7,157 nt of DNA from CAZHFA01 sp964534945 (GCA_964534945.1 CAZHSB010000065.1:1-7157); one strand, 5' to 3'; positions 1 to 6,984 are shown, counted from the first letter of the stretch. Numbers and translations: made by a program. The notes: generated by a model not told the origin, from the sequence alone.

Positions 1-273
1 ACAACTACAGGTTTAAATAAGAAACAAGTTTCATCAGTTCTTGATGAACTTGGAATTCAAATTGAGCGTCACGTTAAAAAGAGCGCAATTGGCTCTTTTA
101 CGCTTCCTGGGTTGTTAAAGATTTCTACTAAAAAAGTAGCTGCTCGTAAAGCTCAAAAGGGAGTTCCAAATCCTTTTAAGCCAGGTGAACTTATGGATAT
201 TCCTGCTCGCCCAGCTTCTACTCGTATCAAAGTAACAGCTTTAAAGAAATTAAAAGAAATGGCTTTAAATTAA
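1..273 (+). CDS. HU/IHF-family DNA-binding protein, C-terminal 90 residues (5' end outside window)
   Basis: Frame 1 is open from the window edge to TAA at 271-273, giving 90 visible residues; the N-terminus is cut off by the window. HU proteins are small, abundant, dimeric histone-like proteins that bend and compact the nucleoid. Visible residues 1-20 (GLNKKQVSSVLDELG) match the helix-turn-helix start of the HU fold. Residues 31-41 (GSFTLPGLLKI) are the family's GxFxxPGLxK strand. Residues 49-63 (RKAQKGVPNPFKPGE) correspond to the DNA-clasping beta arm with its conserved NP. The end (IKVTALKKLKEM) matches the usual C-terminal helix. The LPGLLK variant is the divergent HU subgroup rather than the E. 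coli HupA type. All four arginines use CGN codons, unlike the AGA-rich genes downstream, as expected for a highly expressed gene. The family call is secure; a specific symbol is not. Confidence 0.9.
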   Translation, partial: TTTGLNKKQVSSVLDELGIQIERHVKKSAIGSFTLPGLLKISTKKVAARKAQKGVPNPFKPGELMDIPARPASTRIKVTALKKLKEMALN

Positions 274-298
274 TTTTTGAATCATTGATTTTTTTCAT

Positions 299-339
299 AA
301 GCTCATTGAAAAATTTTTTTCAATGAGCTTTTTTATTTT
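299..339 (+). terminator. Rho-independent terminator of the HU-family gene
   Basis: A nearly perfect hairpin pairs AAGCTCATTGAA (from 299) with TTCAATGAGCTT (to 330). A/T pairs extend it toward the loop, and TTTTATTTT follows at 331-339. It begins 25 nt after the HU stop codon. On the opposite strand the hairpin is followed by ATGAAAAAAATC with no U-tract, so it should act mainly on plus-strand transcripts and only weakly, if at all, on the convergent lipoprotein gene. Confidence 0.9.
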
Positions 340-358
340 AAAGAGTTGTTCATGAAGT

Positions 359-1129
359 TTATGCTTCTTTTTTGTCCTTGTTTTTGCCTGTCCCTTGATC
401 TTTGTTTTCTTCTTTATGCTTTCCGTCATCATTATTTTCATCTTTATTTTTCTTTGGGTCACCTATAAAAAGTTTTACAATTTCTTCACACCATGTTTCA
501 ATATTTTCCTCTGCATGACCAAACCACATATATTCTTTAAAAGAAAATATCCAAACAGTCTTGTCTTTTCGTCTATCTGCAAAACTTTCAAGAATTTCTT
601 TTGTGTTAAAATCTATAATGCGCCCTTCTACTGCCACACTTCCTTTTTTAATAGAAGAAAGAAGTCCTAAAAATTTTAATCCTGAAATCATTTTTAGAAA
701 ATTGGCTGTGGCAATAGTTTTTTTTGCTTCTGTTAATGAAAGCTCTATTATAAAGCAATTGTCTTGTGGCTCATCAATAAGTATTACATTTGCATCTTTA
801 TTCTCCTTAAATTTTTCTTCTAGCGTTTCTTTAAAAAATTTTGCTAAATCTTCATATCTACTTTCTGGTAAATCACTTTTTTGATCATCTGTAAGATGTG
901 AGATATCAACAGTACTAATATAAATTTTCTTTTTTTCTTTTGATTCTTTAACTAGATTTAAAACAATATCTTTTTCTTTAAAAAAACTTCTTCTAAAAAA
1001 AACTTTTTCCGTGTCCATCTGTAGCTTTGAATAATCTGATAAAAAACCTGAATCTGGAGCTGGATCTACTTTTAAACTGCAAGAAGAAAGGAGTAACAGT
1101 AATAATAAAAGGATTACTAGTTTTTTCAT
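359..1129 (-). CDS. Putative outer-membrane lipoprotein, DUF3313-like, with charged C-terminal tail
   Basis: The 256-residue product starts with a lipoprotein signal: MKK, a poly-leucine core (residues 4-14) and lipobox LSSC with C17 as the lipidated cysteine. The +2 residue is serine, which under the E. coli Lol rule would favour the outer membrane. Residues 27-36 (SGFLSDYSKL) are the hallmark opening of DUF3313 lipoproteins. The alternating body to about residue 220, with a predicted strand/helix pattern and the segment GSVAVEGRIIDFNTKEIL, fits that family, whose function is unknown. The last 32 residues (225-256) are a low-complexity Lys/Asp/Glu/Asn tail, not typical of the family. The gene stands alone on the minus strand, divergent from the operon at 1238. 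The ATG at 1127-1129 is the only start that keeps the full signal peptide, but no Shine-Dalgarno precedes it. The lipoprotein call is firm; the DUF3313 assignment is from motif memory. Confidence 0.8.
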   Translation of the reverse strand: MKKLVILLLLLLLLSSCSLKVDPAPDSGFLSDYSKLQMDTEKVFFRRSFFKEKDIVLNLVKESKEKKKIYISTVDISHLTDDQKSDLPESRYEDLAKFFKETLEEKFKENKDANVILIDEPQDNCFIIELSLTEAKKTIATANFLKMISGLKFLGLLSSIKKGSVAVEGRIIDFNTKEILESFADRRKDKTVWIFSFKEYMWFGHAEENIETWCEEIVKLFIGDPKKNKDENNDDGKHKEENKDQGTGKNKDKKEA

Positions 1130-1137
1130 GCCATAGA

Positions 1138-1143
1138 ATATAT
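1138..1143 (-). promoter_or_regulatory. Possible -10 element (TATATT) for the lipoprotein gene
   Basis: On the minus strand TATATT lies 8 nt upstream of the start codon. No good -35 is found at 16-18 bp; the nearest candidate (TAGACA) is only 14 bp away. If used, transcription would start only a few nucleotides before the ATG, giving a nearly leaderless mRNA, which would agree with the missing Shine-Dalgarno. AT-rich DNA produces such hexamers often, so this is weak. Confidence 0.2.
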
Positions 1144-1155
1144 ACTTTTTTTATG

Positions 1156-1183
1156 TTGTCTAAAAGCTTATTTTTTTTAAGAT
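1156..1183 (+). promoter_or_regulatory. Possible sigma70-type promoter for the 1238-5816 operon
   Basis: TTGTCT (1156-1161) and TAAGAT (1178-1183) are separated by 16 bp; each matches the consensus at four of six positions. A start near 1190 would leave a leader of about 48 nt containing the inverted repeat at 1197-1211. The region is very AT-rich, so chance matches are likely. Confidence 0.25.
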
Positions 1184-1196
1184 ATTTTCCTAAAAT

Positions 1197-1211
1197 ATTA
1201 AGAATCTTAAT
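1197..1211. promoter_or_regulatory. 15-nt perfect inverted repeat between divergent genes (candidate operator)
   Basis: ATTAAGA-A-TCTTAAT is a perfect inverted repeat with 7-nt arms around one central base. It lies in the 108-bp divergent intergenic region, 26 nt upstream of the ATG at 1238. Its size suits a dimeric repressor site, and a short RNA hairpin is also possible. No regulator gene is visible in the window, so the role is inferred only from symmetry and position. Confidence 0.35.
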
Positions 1212-1237
1212 GGGTTAAAGCTTCATCTAATAGTGAA

Positions 1238-2743
1238 ATGGTGAAAATTAATAATTTTGCAAAAAACATAAATGTTATCTTATTTTTAGCAATGTTCTTA
1301 GCCTTATTTGTGTTTATTTTATCGCTTTTGGCAAAAAGAGATGAGTTTTTTAACGATCCTGGAGTCGGCTGGCATTTAAGAGATGGTGAAAATATCGTCG
1401 CAAATTTGCAAATTCCATATGAAGATACATTTTTATCAGTAAAAAGAAGTTGGATATCAGATCAATGGTTTTCGGATATAGTTTGTTATGTTATTTATGA
1501 TCTTGGTGGTTTTAAATTAATTTTTTTATTTTTTCATTTTCTATATTTATCATTTTTAATTGTCCTTTATAGCATTCTTTTAAAAAAGAAATATGATGAT
1601 TTTTCATCGTCACTGCTTGTTAGCATTATTCCATTTGCCTTTTGCACAATGCACTTTGTATTTCGTCCTGTATTTTTTAGTATCTGTCTATTTGTCGTTT
1701 TTCTATATCTTTTTGAGCAATTTAAAAAAGAAAAAGAATCATACACAAAGATTAATATTGGTTTTTTCCTCTTATTCCTATTTTGGGCGAACATTCACCC
1801 ATCATTTGTTTTTGGATTTTTAATTTGGGGAATTTTTTGTTTAGAAAAATTCTTCACAACCTATAAACATTTTGAATATAAAAAATATTTTATTACGTCA
1901 TTTTTAATAGGTGGGGCAACTTTAATTAATCCATATTTTATATTTCTTCATGAAAGTATTTTATTTTTGGGGACAAATAAATATTTTATGAATTTAAATG
2001 AGGAATGGAAAAGTGTTGAATTTTCGTCTATGAACGGTGTCATCGCAACCGCAGGAGTTGCTCTAATAGTTTTGTTTTTTATTTTTAGTAGAAAAGTAAG
2101 GCAGAAGATTGGAATAACATATCTTTTATCAATTTGTATTTTTTATGTATATGCGATGTCTCATATAAGAGGTATGACTTATTTTTCTTTGGTCTTAGGA
2201 ATTACATTGGTGCCATGTATATCAGAAATTATTTCAATGGAAATTATAAAGAAAATTTATATACTTCGAGTTCTTCCCGAAATTAATGATAAGTTGAAAG
2301 AAATATTTTCATTAAAAATTTTTATAATTGTAGTTGCTACATTTTTTGTGGTTGCTCAATATAAAGTATATACTCAATTTTTTGTTGGACCATCAAAACA
2401 GAAATTCCCATATAAAATTGCAAAATATGTAAATTTGAGAAAAATATCTGGAAATATTATAGCATCTCCAAACTATGGTGGATTTATAATTTGGAATATG
2501 AGAGATACAAAGCCTGTAATGGACGATAGAAATACGCTCTTAGGAGAAAAAGCATATAAAAATTTCTTTGGAGCTTTTGATAATATAAAAACTTTTAAAA
2601 AATATGCTCATAATGTAAATGCAGAATATCTCCTTGTCGGGAAAAAAGATAAAGATAAGATGTATAATAATGTAAAATCTTTTAGTATAATAAAAAAGAT
2701 GTTTGAAGATCGAAAGTTTGTGTTATTTAAAATTGTAAAATAA
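1238..2743 (+). CDS. Polytopic membrane protein, GT-C glycosyltransferase-like
   Basis: The 501-residue integral membrane protein has roughly ten hydrophobic segments, the first at about 12-32, with others near 92-115, 125-158, 172-203, 217-235, 267-284, 291-307, 314-330 and 360-374. After TM1 comes a loop with NDPGVGWHLRDG (39-50) and YEDTF (61-65), then SWISDQWFSD (71-80). This Asp/Trp/His first-loop pattern recurs in uncharacterised GT-C-fold glycosyltransferase-like proteins that use polyprenyl-linked sugars. Further family-like marks are NIHPSF (185-190), INPY (230-233), EEWKS (255-259) and HIRGM (309-313). The C-terminal soluble part has SPNYGGFIIW (410-419) and MDDRN (428-432), resembling the 'GGY-IW...DGR' motif of those proteins. 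The acceptor cannot be named. It heads a tight run with a disulfide-forming enzyme and a GT2, suggesting envelope glycan assembly. No clear Shine-Dalgarno precedes the ATG; GTG at 1241 is an alternative start. Confidence 0.65.
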   Translation: MVKINNFAKNINVILFLAMFLALFVFILSLLAKRDEFFNDPGVGWHLRDGENIVANLQIPYEDTFLSVKRSWISDQWFSDIVCYVIYDLGGFKLIFLFFHFLYLSFLIVLYSILLKKKYDDFSSSLLVSIIPFAFCTMHFVFRPVFFSICLFVVFLYLFEQFKKEKESYTKINIGFFLLFLFWANIHPSFVFGFLIWGIFCLEKFFTTYKHFEYKKYFITSFLIGGATLINPYFIFLHESILFLGTNKYFMNLNEEWKSVEFSSMNGVIATAGVALIVLFFIFSRKVRQKIGITYLLSICIFYVYAMSHIRGMTYFSLVLGITLVPCISEIISMEIIKKIYILRVLPEINDKLKEIFSLKIFIIVVATFFVVAQYKVYTQFFVGPSKQKFPYKIAKYVNLRKISGNIIASPNYGGFIIWNMRDTKPVMDDRNTLLGEKAYKNFFGAFDNIKTFKKYAHNVNAEYLLVGKKDKDKMYNNVKSFSIIKKMFEDRKFVLFKIVK

Positions 2744-2759
2744 AAATAGCGGAATAATC

Positions 2760-4049
2760 ATGAAAAATAAAAAATTAATCATATTCCTTATTATAGGTTC
2801 TTTAATTGGCGTTGCATTTGCAGGCATTTCTCTTTATCAACATGTGGAGCTTGTAAATGAATTAAAGATATCGCCGTCTTTTTGTAATATAAGCGAGTCT
2901 TTTAATTGTGATAAGGTAAATGAAAGTGAATATGCAACATTTTTAGGTGTCCCGATTGCATCGTACGGTGTTTTTTATTATTTGATAATGCTTGTATGGT
3001 CTTTATATTTTTTATTTTCAAAAAAAATAAAAAACGAAACTTTTGCTAATGTATCGCTAGTTTTTTCTACAGGCGCGATGATTTATTCAGCATACCTTTT
3101 TTATGTCTCTGAGTTTATAATCGGAACATTATGTTTAAATTGTATTGCAATGTATATTGCAAACATAATTCAATGGCTTGCGTCTTTGTGGCTAGATAGA
3201 AAAACAAAATTTTTATTAAGATTAGAAAATGGAGCATTGGCGCTCACAAGCTTTCCTTTTATTGCTCTTTGGTCAAGTGGTCATGATAAACATCCTTTAA
3301 GAAAGGAAGCAAGTATTGCTAGTGCATTGGCAATTTGTGTTGCAGTATTAATAATAAATATGCCTAGTGCTGTGTTGCTTCCACATATAAAGAAAGTTTA
3401 TTTGCAAAATCAAAGTCGACTTAAAAATCATAATCAAGGATTTTATTCTTGGATAAATGAACCTGTCCAAAAAATTGCCCTTGAAGCTACGAATCATTTA
3501 GATGGTGTATATTATGAGGGGAATAAAGATGCGCCGATAAAAATTGTTGAATACGCAGATTTACAATGTCCTGCATGTCGATCTTATTATAGCGCTTCAA
3601 AAGAATTTATAAAAAAATATGACGGGAAAATTTTATTCGTATATAAACATTTTCCTTTAGATGGTCAATGTAATTCAATGATAAAAAAAGATTATCATCA
3701 ATATGCTTGTTTTGCATCGTTATTTAGCCTTTGTGCAGGAGAACAGGGGAAATATTGGGACGCTATGGATTATATTTATACGATGCCGTCTCTGGAAGAA
3801 AATAAGAAAGATTCAATTGTTCAAAAAGAATTTAGAGAAATAATTGATAATTTAGGGCTTGATAGGGTGGCGTTTAATGAATGCTTAGAATCAAAAAGAT
3901 ATAACAATAAAATCTTAAGCGATATTGAGGAAGCAAAGAAATTAAATATTCCTGGAACACCTTTTGTCTTTGTTAATGGAAAACAACTAAAAAACAAAAA
4001 TACACAAACAATGGAAGAAATTTTTAATTATATTCTTTCAAATCATTAA
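2760..4049 (+). CDS. VKOR-DsbA fusion: membrane quinone-linked disulfide oxidoreductase with periplasmic thioredoxin domain
   Basis: The 429-residue protein combines both halves of a disulfide-forming system. Residues 1-140 are a vitamin K epoxide reductase-like four-helix domain. TM1 is near 6-26, the loop cysteine pair is C42 and C50 (FCNISESFNC) followed by FLGVPIASYG, and the quinone-side CLNC pair is C125/C128. A further hydrophobic stretch at 185-207 probably carries the chain to the periplasm. Residues 245-429 are a DsbA-like thioredoxin fold with EYADLQCPACRSYY (active site C270-P-A-C273) and the cis-proline loop IPGTPFVFVNG (P401 being the cis-Pro). In the known family, DsbA oxidises exported proteins and VKOR reoxidises it using quinone; the fusion does both. 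All six expected catalytic cysteines are present; C304, C317, C325 and C375 are extra, and the last three could form structural bonds. It starts 16 bp after the GT-C-like gene, with a weak GGA 6-8 nt before the ATG. Confidence 0.92.
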   Translation: MKNKKLIIFLIIGSLIGVAFAGISLYQHVELVNELKISPSFCNISESFNCDKVNESEYATFLGVPIASYGVFYYLIMLVWSLYFLFSKKIKNETFANVSLVFSTGAMIYSAYLFYVSEFIIGTLCLNCIAMYIANIIQWLASLWLDRKTKFLLRLENGALALTSFPFIALWSSGHDKHPLRKEASIASALAICVAVLIINMPSAVLLPHIKKVYLQNQSRLKNHNQGFYSWINEPVQKIALEATNHLDGVYYEGNKDAPIKIVEYADLQCPACRSYYSASKEFIKKYDGKILFVYKHFPLDGQCNSMIKKDYHQYACFASLFSLCAGEQGKYWDAMDYIYTMPSLEENKKDSIVQKEFREIIDNLGLDRVAFNECLESKRYNNKILSDIEEAKKLNIPGTPFVFVNGKQLKNKNTQTMEEIFNYILSNH

Positions 4050-4055
4050 TAAACT

Positions 4056-5114
4056 ATGAAAAAAATTTTTGTCATTATAGTTTTATATAATGATGCCTTA
4101 TATATTGAGAAGGTAATTGATTCTTTATTAGATCAAAAAGAATTTCATATTAATGAAAATTTGTTTATTTGCATTATTGATAATGCATCAAATAATGACG
4201 TAAAAGAAAAGATTGAAAAATATAAAAATTTGATTTTTTATAAAAAACTTTCTCAAAATATTGGATTTTGTGGCGGAAATAATCTTGGATTGTCATATTT
4301 TTTAAAAAGTGATTGTGATTATGTTTTGTTACTAAACCCAGATTTATTTTTAGAAAAAGATACATTATTAAATTTTATGACAAGTATTAAAAAAAATAAT
4401 GTAGATGTGATAACGCCTCTTTTATATCAGGCAGATGATAATTTATTACCAATAACTCCTAAAAAAATTGATTCTTCAGGAATTGTTTTTACAAAATCAA
4501 TTCGTCACTTTGATAGATCCAATGGAAAAGAATTAGAAAAATGCAATGTGGATAATAGGCTTGTTGCAGGGGCAACAGGCGCATGCCTTTTTATGAAAAA
4601 AGATTTTGTAAAAAAGATGGAAATCAAAAATACAGATTATGACAAAGATTTATATAAGGTGTATCCACAATTAAAAGATAACAGAGATGAAAGATTTCAA
4701 TTTTTTGATGAAGCTTTTTTTGCTTATAGAGAAGATGCGGACATGTCATGGAGAGCGTATCTTTTAGGATATAAAATATTTTTTGATTCTACTTGTGTTG
4801 GATATCACAAAAGACGAGTAACTCCGCAAAAAAGAAAAGAGCTAGGAGGTTTTATAAATTTACTTGGTGTTAAAAATAGGTTCTTATTACAAGTTAATAA
4901 TTTTTCTTTTTTAAGAGATTATAAGGTAATTTTTTCTGGAATAATTATTAGAAATTTAATAGTTGTTTTGGCTGTGTTGCTAAGGGAAAGATCTTCGATC
5001 AAAGGATTAAAAGAGTTTTTTATTCTTTTTAAAAGAGCGTTGCAAATAAGGAAGCAATTTAAAGAAGATTGGATTAATGGAAAATCAATTTTTGATTTTC
5101 AAACTGATAAATAA
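4056..5114 (+). CDS. Family 2 glycosyltransferase (rhamnosyltransferase-like)
   Basis: The 352-residue protein has a GT-A fold nucleotide-sugar transferase domain. The N-terminal beta strand is IFVIIVLYND (4-13); IIDNASNND (40-48) is the nucleotide-binding segment. NIGFCGGNNLGL (68-79) is a family-2 signature common to rhamnosyl- and galactofuranosyl-transferases. LLLNPD (91-96) holds the DXD-equivalent with D96. AGATGACLFMKKD (171-183) is the acceptor-side strand, and FFAYREDADMSWR (221-233) contains the ED-x-D motif with D227 as the likely catalytic base. H251 follows in GYHKRR. One hydrophobic helix near 292-309 and basic flanks suggest attachment to the inner face of the cytoplasmic membrane, so it probably extends a lipid-linked or surface glycan. 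Donor and acceptor cannot be told from sequence. Only 6 bp separate it from the previous stop and no Shine-Dalgarno lies in that space, which suggests translational coupling. Confidence 0.88.
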   Translation: MKKIFVIIVLYNDALYIEKVIDSLLDQKEFHINENLFICIIDNASNNDVKEKIEKYKNLIFYKKLSQNIGFCGGNNLGLSYFLKSDCDYVLLLNPDLFLEKDTLLNFMTSIKKNNVDVITPLLYQADDNLLPITPKKIDSSGIVFTKSIRHFDRSNGKELEKCNVDNRLVAGATGACLFMKKDFVKKMEIKNTDYDKDLYKVYPQLKDNRDERFQFFDEAFFAYREDADMSWRAYLLGYKIFFDSTCVGYHKRRVTPQKRKELGGFINLLGVKNRFLLQVNNFSFLRDYKVIFSGIIIRNLIVVLAVLLRERSSIKGLKEFFILFKRALQIRKQFKEDWINGKSIFDFQTDK

Positions 5115-5130
5115 AGAAATTTTATATTTA

Positions 5131-5135
5131 AAGGA
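5131..5135 (+). promoter_or_regulatory. Shine-Dalgarno of rpiA
   Basis: AAGGA lies 6 nt upstream of the ATG at 5142. It is the clearest ribosome-binding site in the window and fixes the rpiA start. The genes before it in the operon lack a comparable site. Confidence 0.7.
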
Positions 5136-5141
5136 AATTTT

Positions 5142-5816
5142 ATGAATTTAAAAGAGCTTTTAGGAAAAGAGATCGCAAAAAAGATAAATAAAAATTGCAT
5201 TATAGGTATTGGAACAGGAAGTACTGTTGAGTGTGCGATAAGAGAACTTTCTAAAAAAATGAAAAAAGAAAAATTGAAAATTGAAGTTGTTTCTACATCT
5301 CTTTCTACAACGCGTCTTTGTGATTCTTTGGGTTTTAAAGTTTTATCAGACATAGTTCCTGCAAAAATTGATTTTGCTTTTGACGGCGCTGATGCTGTTG
5401 ATAATAAAAAACGTGCCATAAAGGGGCGAGGCGGTGCGATGTTAAGAGAAAAGATATTGGCAAGTAGTGCAAAGGAATATTATCTTATCGTAGATGAATC
5501 AAAATATGTAAAAAATATTGCGCAAAAATCTTTTGTTCCAATTGAAGTTCACCCTCTTGCAATAAATACAGTTTTAAAAACATTAAAAGAAAATTTTGAT
5601 ATAAAAAGTTTATCACTTCGCATGGCAGAAAAAAAATATGGAGAAATAATAACGGAATCTGGAAATTTAATTTTAGATGTTTATTTTAACAAAATTGTAG
5701 ATTCGTTAGAGGATAAAATAAATTTAATTCCTGGAGTTATCGAAAATGGAATTTTTACACGCTTTGCGACAAATATTTTAGTTGCATGTGAAGATGGAAA
5801 AATTTTAAAGTTGTAA
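5142..5816 (+). CDS. rpiA: Ribose-5-phosphate isomerase A
   Basis: The 224-residue product is full length for RpiA (E. coli 219). It interconverts ribose 5-phosphate and ribulose 5-phosphate in the cytosolic non-oxidative pentose phosphate pathway. The phosphate-binding loop IGIGTGSTVE lies at 21-30 and STSLSTTRL at 51-59. The active-site residues known for E. coli fall at identical numbers: D81 and D84 in DGADAVD, K94 in IKGRGGA, and E103 in LREK. The C-terminal segments GNLILDV (174-180) and PGVIENGIF (197-205) are also present. The usual glutamate after D84 (DGADE) is alanine (A85); it is not one of the four catalytic residues, so activity is expected to be kept. It is the last gene of the plus-strand run, 27 bp after the glycosyltransferase, and has its own good Shine-Dalgarno. 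Its link to the glycan genes is probably positional. Confidence 0.96.
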   Translation: MNLKELLGKEIAKKINKNCIIGIGTGSTVECAIRELSKKMKKEKLKIEVVSTSLSTTRLCDSLGFKVLSDIVPAKIDFAFDGADAVDNKKRAIKGRGGAMLREKILASSAKEYYLIVDESKYVKNIAQKSFVPIEVHPLAINTVLKTLKENFDIKSLSLRMAEKKYGEIITESGNLILDVYFNKIVDSLEDKINLIPGVIENGIFTRFATNILVACEDGKILKL

Positions 5817-5828
5817 GAAATAAATTTT

Positions 5829-6683
5829 TTACTTTACCCCCAATACTGCATGATAAGAACTTCTTACCATTGGTCCAGATTCTACAAATGTGAAGCCTTT
5901 TTCTAGGGCGATTTTTTTATACTCGTCAAATTTTTGTGGTGTAATAAATTCTTTTATGGGAACTTGATTTTTACTTGGTTGTAAATATTGACCTAATGTA
6001 AGCATGTCGACATTGATTGATCTTAAATCGTCCATAGTTTTTAAAAGCTCTTCTTCGCTTTCGCCAAGTCCTAACATCATGCCTGATTTTGTTTTTATAT
6101 TTGGTGCAATTTTTTTTGATTCACTTAAAATTTTTAAAGAACGTTCGTAATTTGCCATTTGTCTTATTTTACTATAAAGAGACGGAACGGTTTCTATGTT
6201 ATGGTTTAGTACTTTTATAGGAGGTTTTAAAATAACTTTTAAAGCTTCAATATCTCCTTTTAGATCAGAAATTAATAATTCAATCGAACAGGTCGGGGAA
6301 ATTTCATGAATTTTCATGCTTAAATCATAGAAATGTCTTGCCCCACCATCTTCTAAATCATCTCGTGTTACGGTAGTTATCACGGCGTGGTGTAACTTTA
6401 ATTCAAAAATTGTCTTTGCAATATTATCTATTTCTTCTTTTTGTGGTGGCAAGAGAGAAGAAAAATCTTTTGTTTTTTTTATTGCACAAAAAGCGCAATT
6501 TCTTGTGCAAGTATCTCCTAAGATCATAAAAGTTGCAGTTTTATTTTGCCAACATTCAGCAATATTTGGGCATTTTGCTTCTTGGCAGACAGTACAAAGA
6601 TGACGTCTTGAGATTATATTTTTTAATTCAATAAAATTACTAGACCCAATTTTTGCTGTTTTAAACCACTCAGGCTTTTTCAT
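5829..6683 (-). CDS. lipA: Lipoyl synthase (radical SAM)
   Basis: The 284-residue product matches the usual LipA length. LipA inserts two sulfur atoms into protein-bound octanoyl groups on lipoyl domains of pyruvate and 2-oxoglutarate dehydrogenases and of GcvH, in the cytosol. The auxiliary [4Fe-4S] cluster motif CX4CX5C is C33, C38 and C44 (TVCQEAKCPNIAECW). The radical-SAM CX3CX2C is C59, C63 and C66 (GDTCTRNCAFC). VITTVTRDDLEDGGA (101-115) is the next conserved block, and HNIETVPSLY (161-170), KSGMMLGLGE (199-208) and LTLGQYLQPS (228-237) follow. The C-terminus has the invariant RSSYHA (274-279), whose serine ligates the auxiliary cluster. C30, just before TVC, sits where histidine is common and is an extra, non-motif cysteine. 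The gene is convergent with rpiA, with 12 bp between the stops. No lipB or lplA is in the window. No Shine-Dalgarno is evident upstream of the ATG. Confidence 0.97.
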   Translation of the reverse strand: MKKPEWFKTAKIGSSNFIELKNIISRRHLCTVCQEAKCPNIAECWQNKTATFMILGDTCTRNCAFCAIKKTKDFSSLLPPQKEEIDNIAKTIFELKLHHAVITTVTRDDLEDGGARHFYDLSMKIHEISPTCSIELLISDLKGDIEALKVILKPPIKVLNHNIETVPSLYSKIRQMANYERSLKILSESKKIAPNIKTKSGMMLGLGESEEELLKTMDDLRSINVDMLTLGQYLQPSKNQVPIKEFITPQKFDEYKKIALEKGFTFVESGPMVRSSYHAVLGVK

Positions 6684-6717
6684 AAAGTTTTAGATAAAAG
6701 ATAAATTAATAAGTCGT

Positions 6718-6746
6718 ATGATATAAAATTTATAAGTTGATATCAA
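6718..6746 (-). promoter_or_regulatory. sigma70-type promoter of lipA
   Basis: On the minus strand TTGATA (6741-6746) and TATCAT (6718-6723) are separated by exactly 17 bp, each matching the consensus at five of six positions. The expected start near 6711 gives a leader of roughly 28 nt before the lipA ATG. The -35 is the right half of a perfect 10-bp palindrome, TTGATATCAA (6737-6746), which could be chance or a regulator site. This is the best promoter in the window. Confidence 0.55.
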
Positions 6747-6969
6747 TAAATTAGGGGAATTGTTAGCATTAAGAATAAGTAAAAGCCTTATTTTAAGAAG
6801 ATAAAATAATTGGTTAAATTTGTAAAATGTAAAAAATTCTTAATGTCAGATCTTTTGTGAAGAAAGCCAAGTGCTTTTATAAAACGTGATTTGTTTTTTT
6901 TCTTTAAGATTTTTTATTTGTGTTTGTTATGTAATAAGAGTGAATCTTTAATGGCAAAAATTCAAATTA
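6747..6969. other. AT-rich intergenic DNA upstream of lipA, no gene seen
   Basis: I see no convincing coding region, tRNA or known RNA in this part of the 474-bp gap after lipA. It is very AT-rich with T runs (for example around 6893-6917). A weak 6-8 bp hairpin forms from GAATAAG (near 6773) and CTTATTTT (6787-6794), but no U-tract follows. A possible plus-strand promoter, TTGTTA (6924-6929) with TTTAAT (6947-6952) at 17 bp, lies just before the palindromic element. It is unsupported otherwise. Confidence 0.5.
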
Positions 6970-6984
6970 AAAAAAGTGCATGTC

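Noticed and set aside
395..884. Plus-strand open frames opposite the lipoprotein gene (395-670 and 561-884)
   Set aside because: They are antisense shadows of a gene with a clear lipoprotein signal and family motif; their products are Phe/Ser-rich with no recognisable domain or ribosome-binding site.
1027..1218. 63-codon plus-strand frame crossing the start of the lipoprotein gene
   Set aside because: It covers the reverse strand of the signal peptide and the divergent promoter region, has no ribosome-binding site and no family resemblance.
1567..1823. Frames inside the GT-C-like gene on both strands
   Set aside because: Low-complexity shadows of the membrane protein, with no independent start signals.
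4174..5419. Minus-strand frames under the glycosyltransferase and rpiA (4174-4365 and 5099-5419)
   Set aside because: Both are opposite strongly conserved coding motifs (NPD region of GT2; GTGST and DGAD of RpiA) and encode nothing recognisable.
5798..5831. A/T-only hairpin AAAAATTT ... AAATTTTT with a T-run after rpiA, as a terminator
   Set aside because: The stem has no G or C pairs and overlaps the end of rpiA and the lipA stop. It is too weak to call, though some terminator must serve these convergent genes.
6771..6794. Small hairpin upstream of lipA as a terminator or leader element
   Set aside because: Only 6-8 pairs, all but one or two A/T or G.T, and no U-tract on either strand; it also lies upstream of the proposed lipA promoter.
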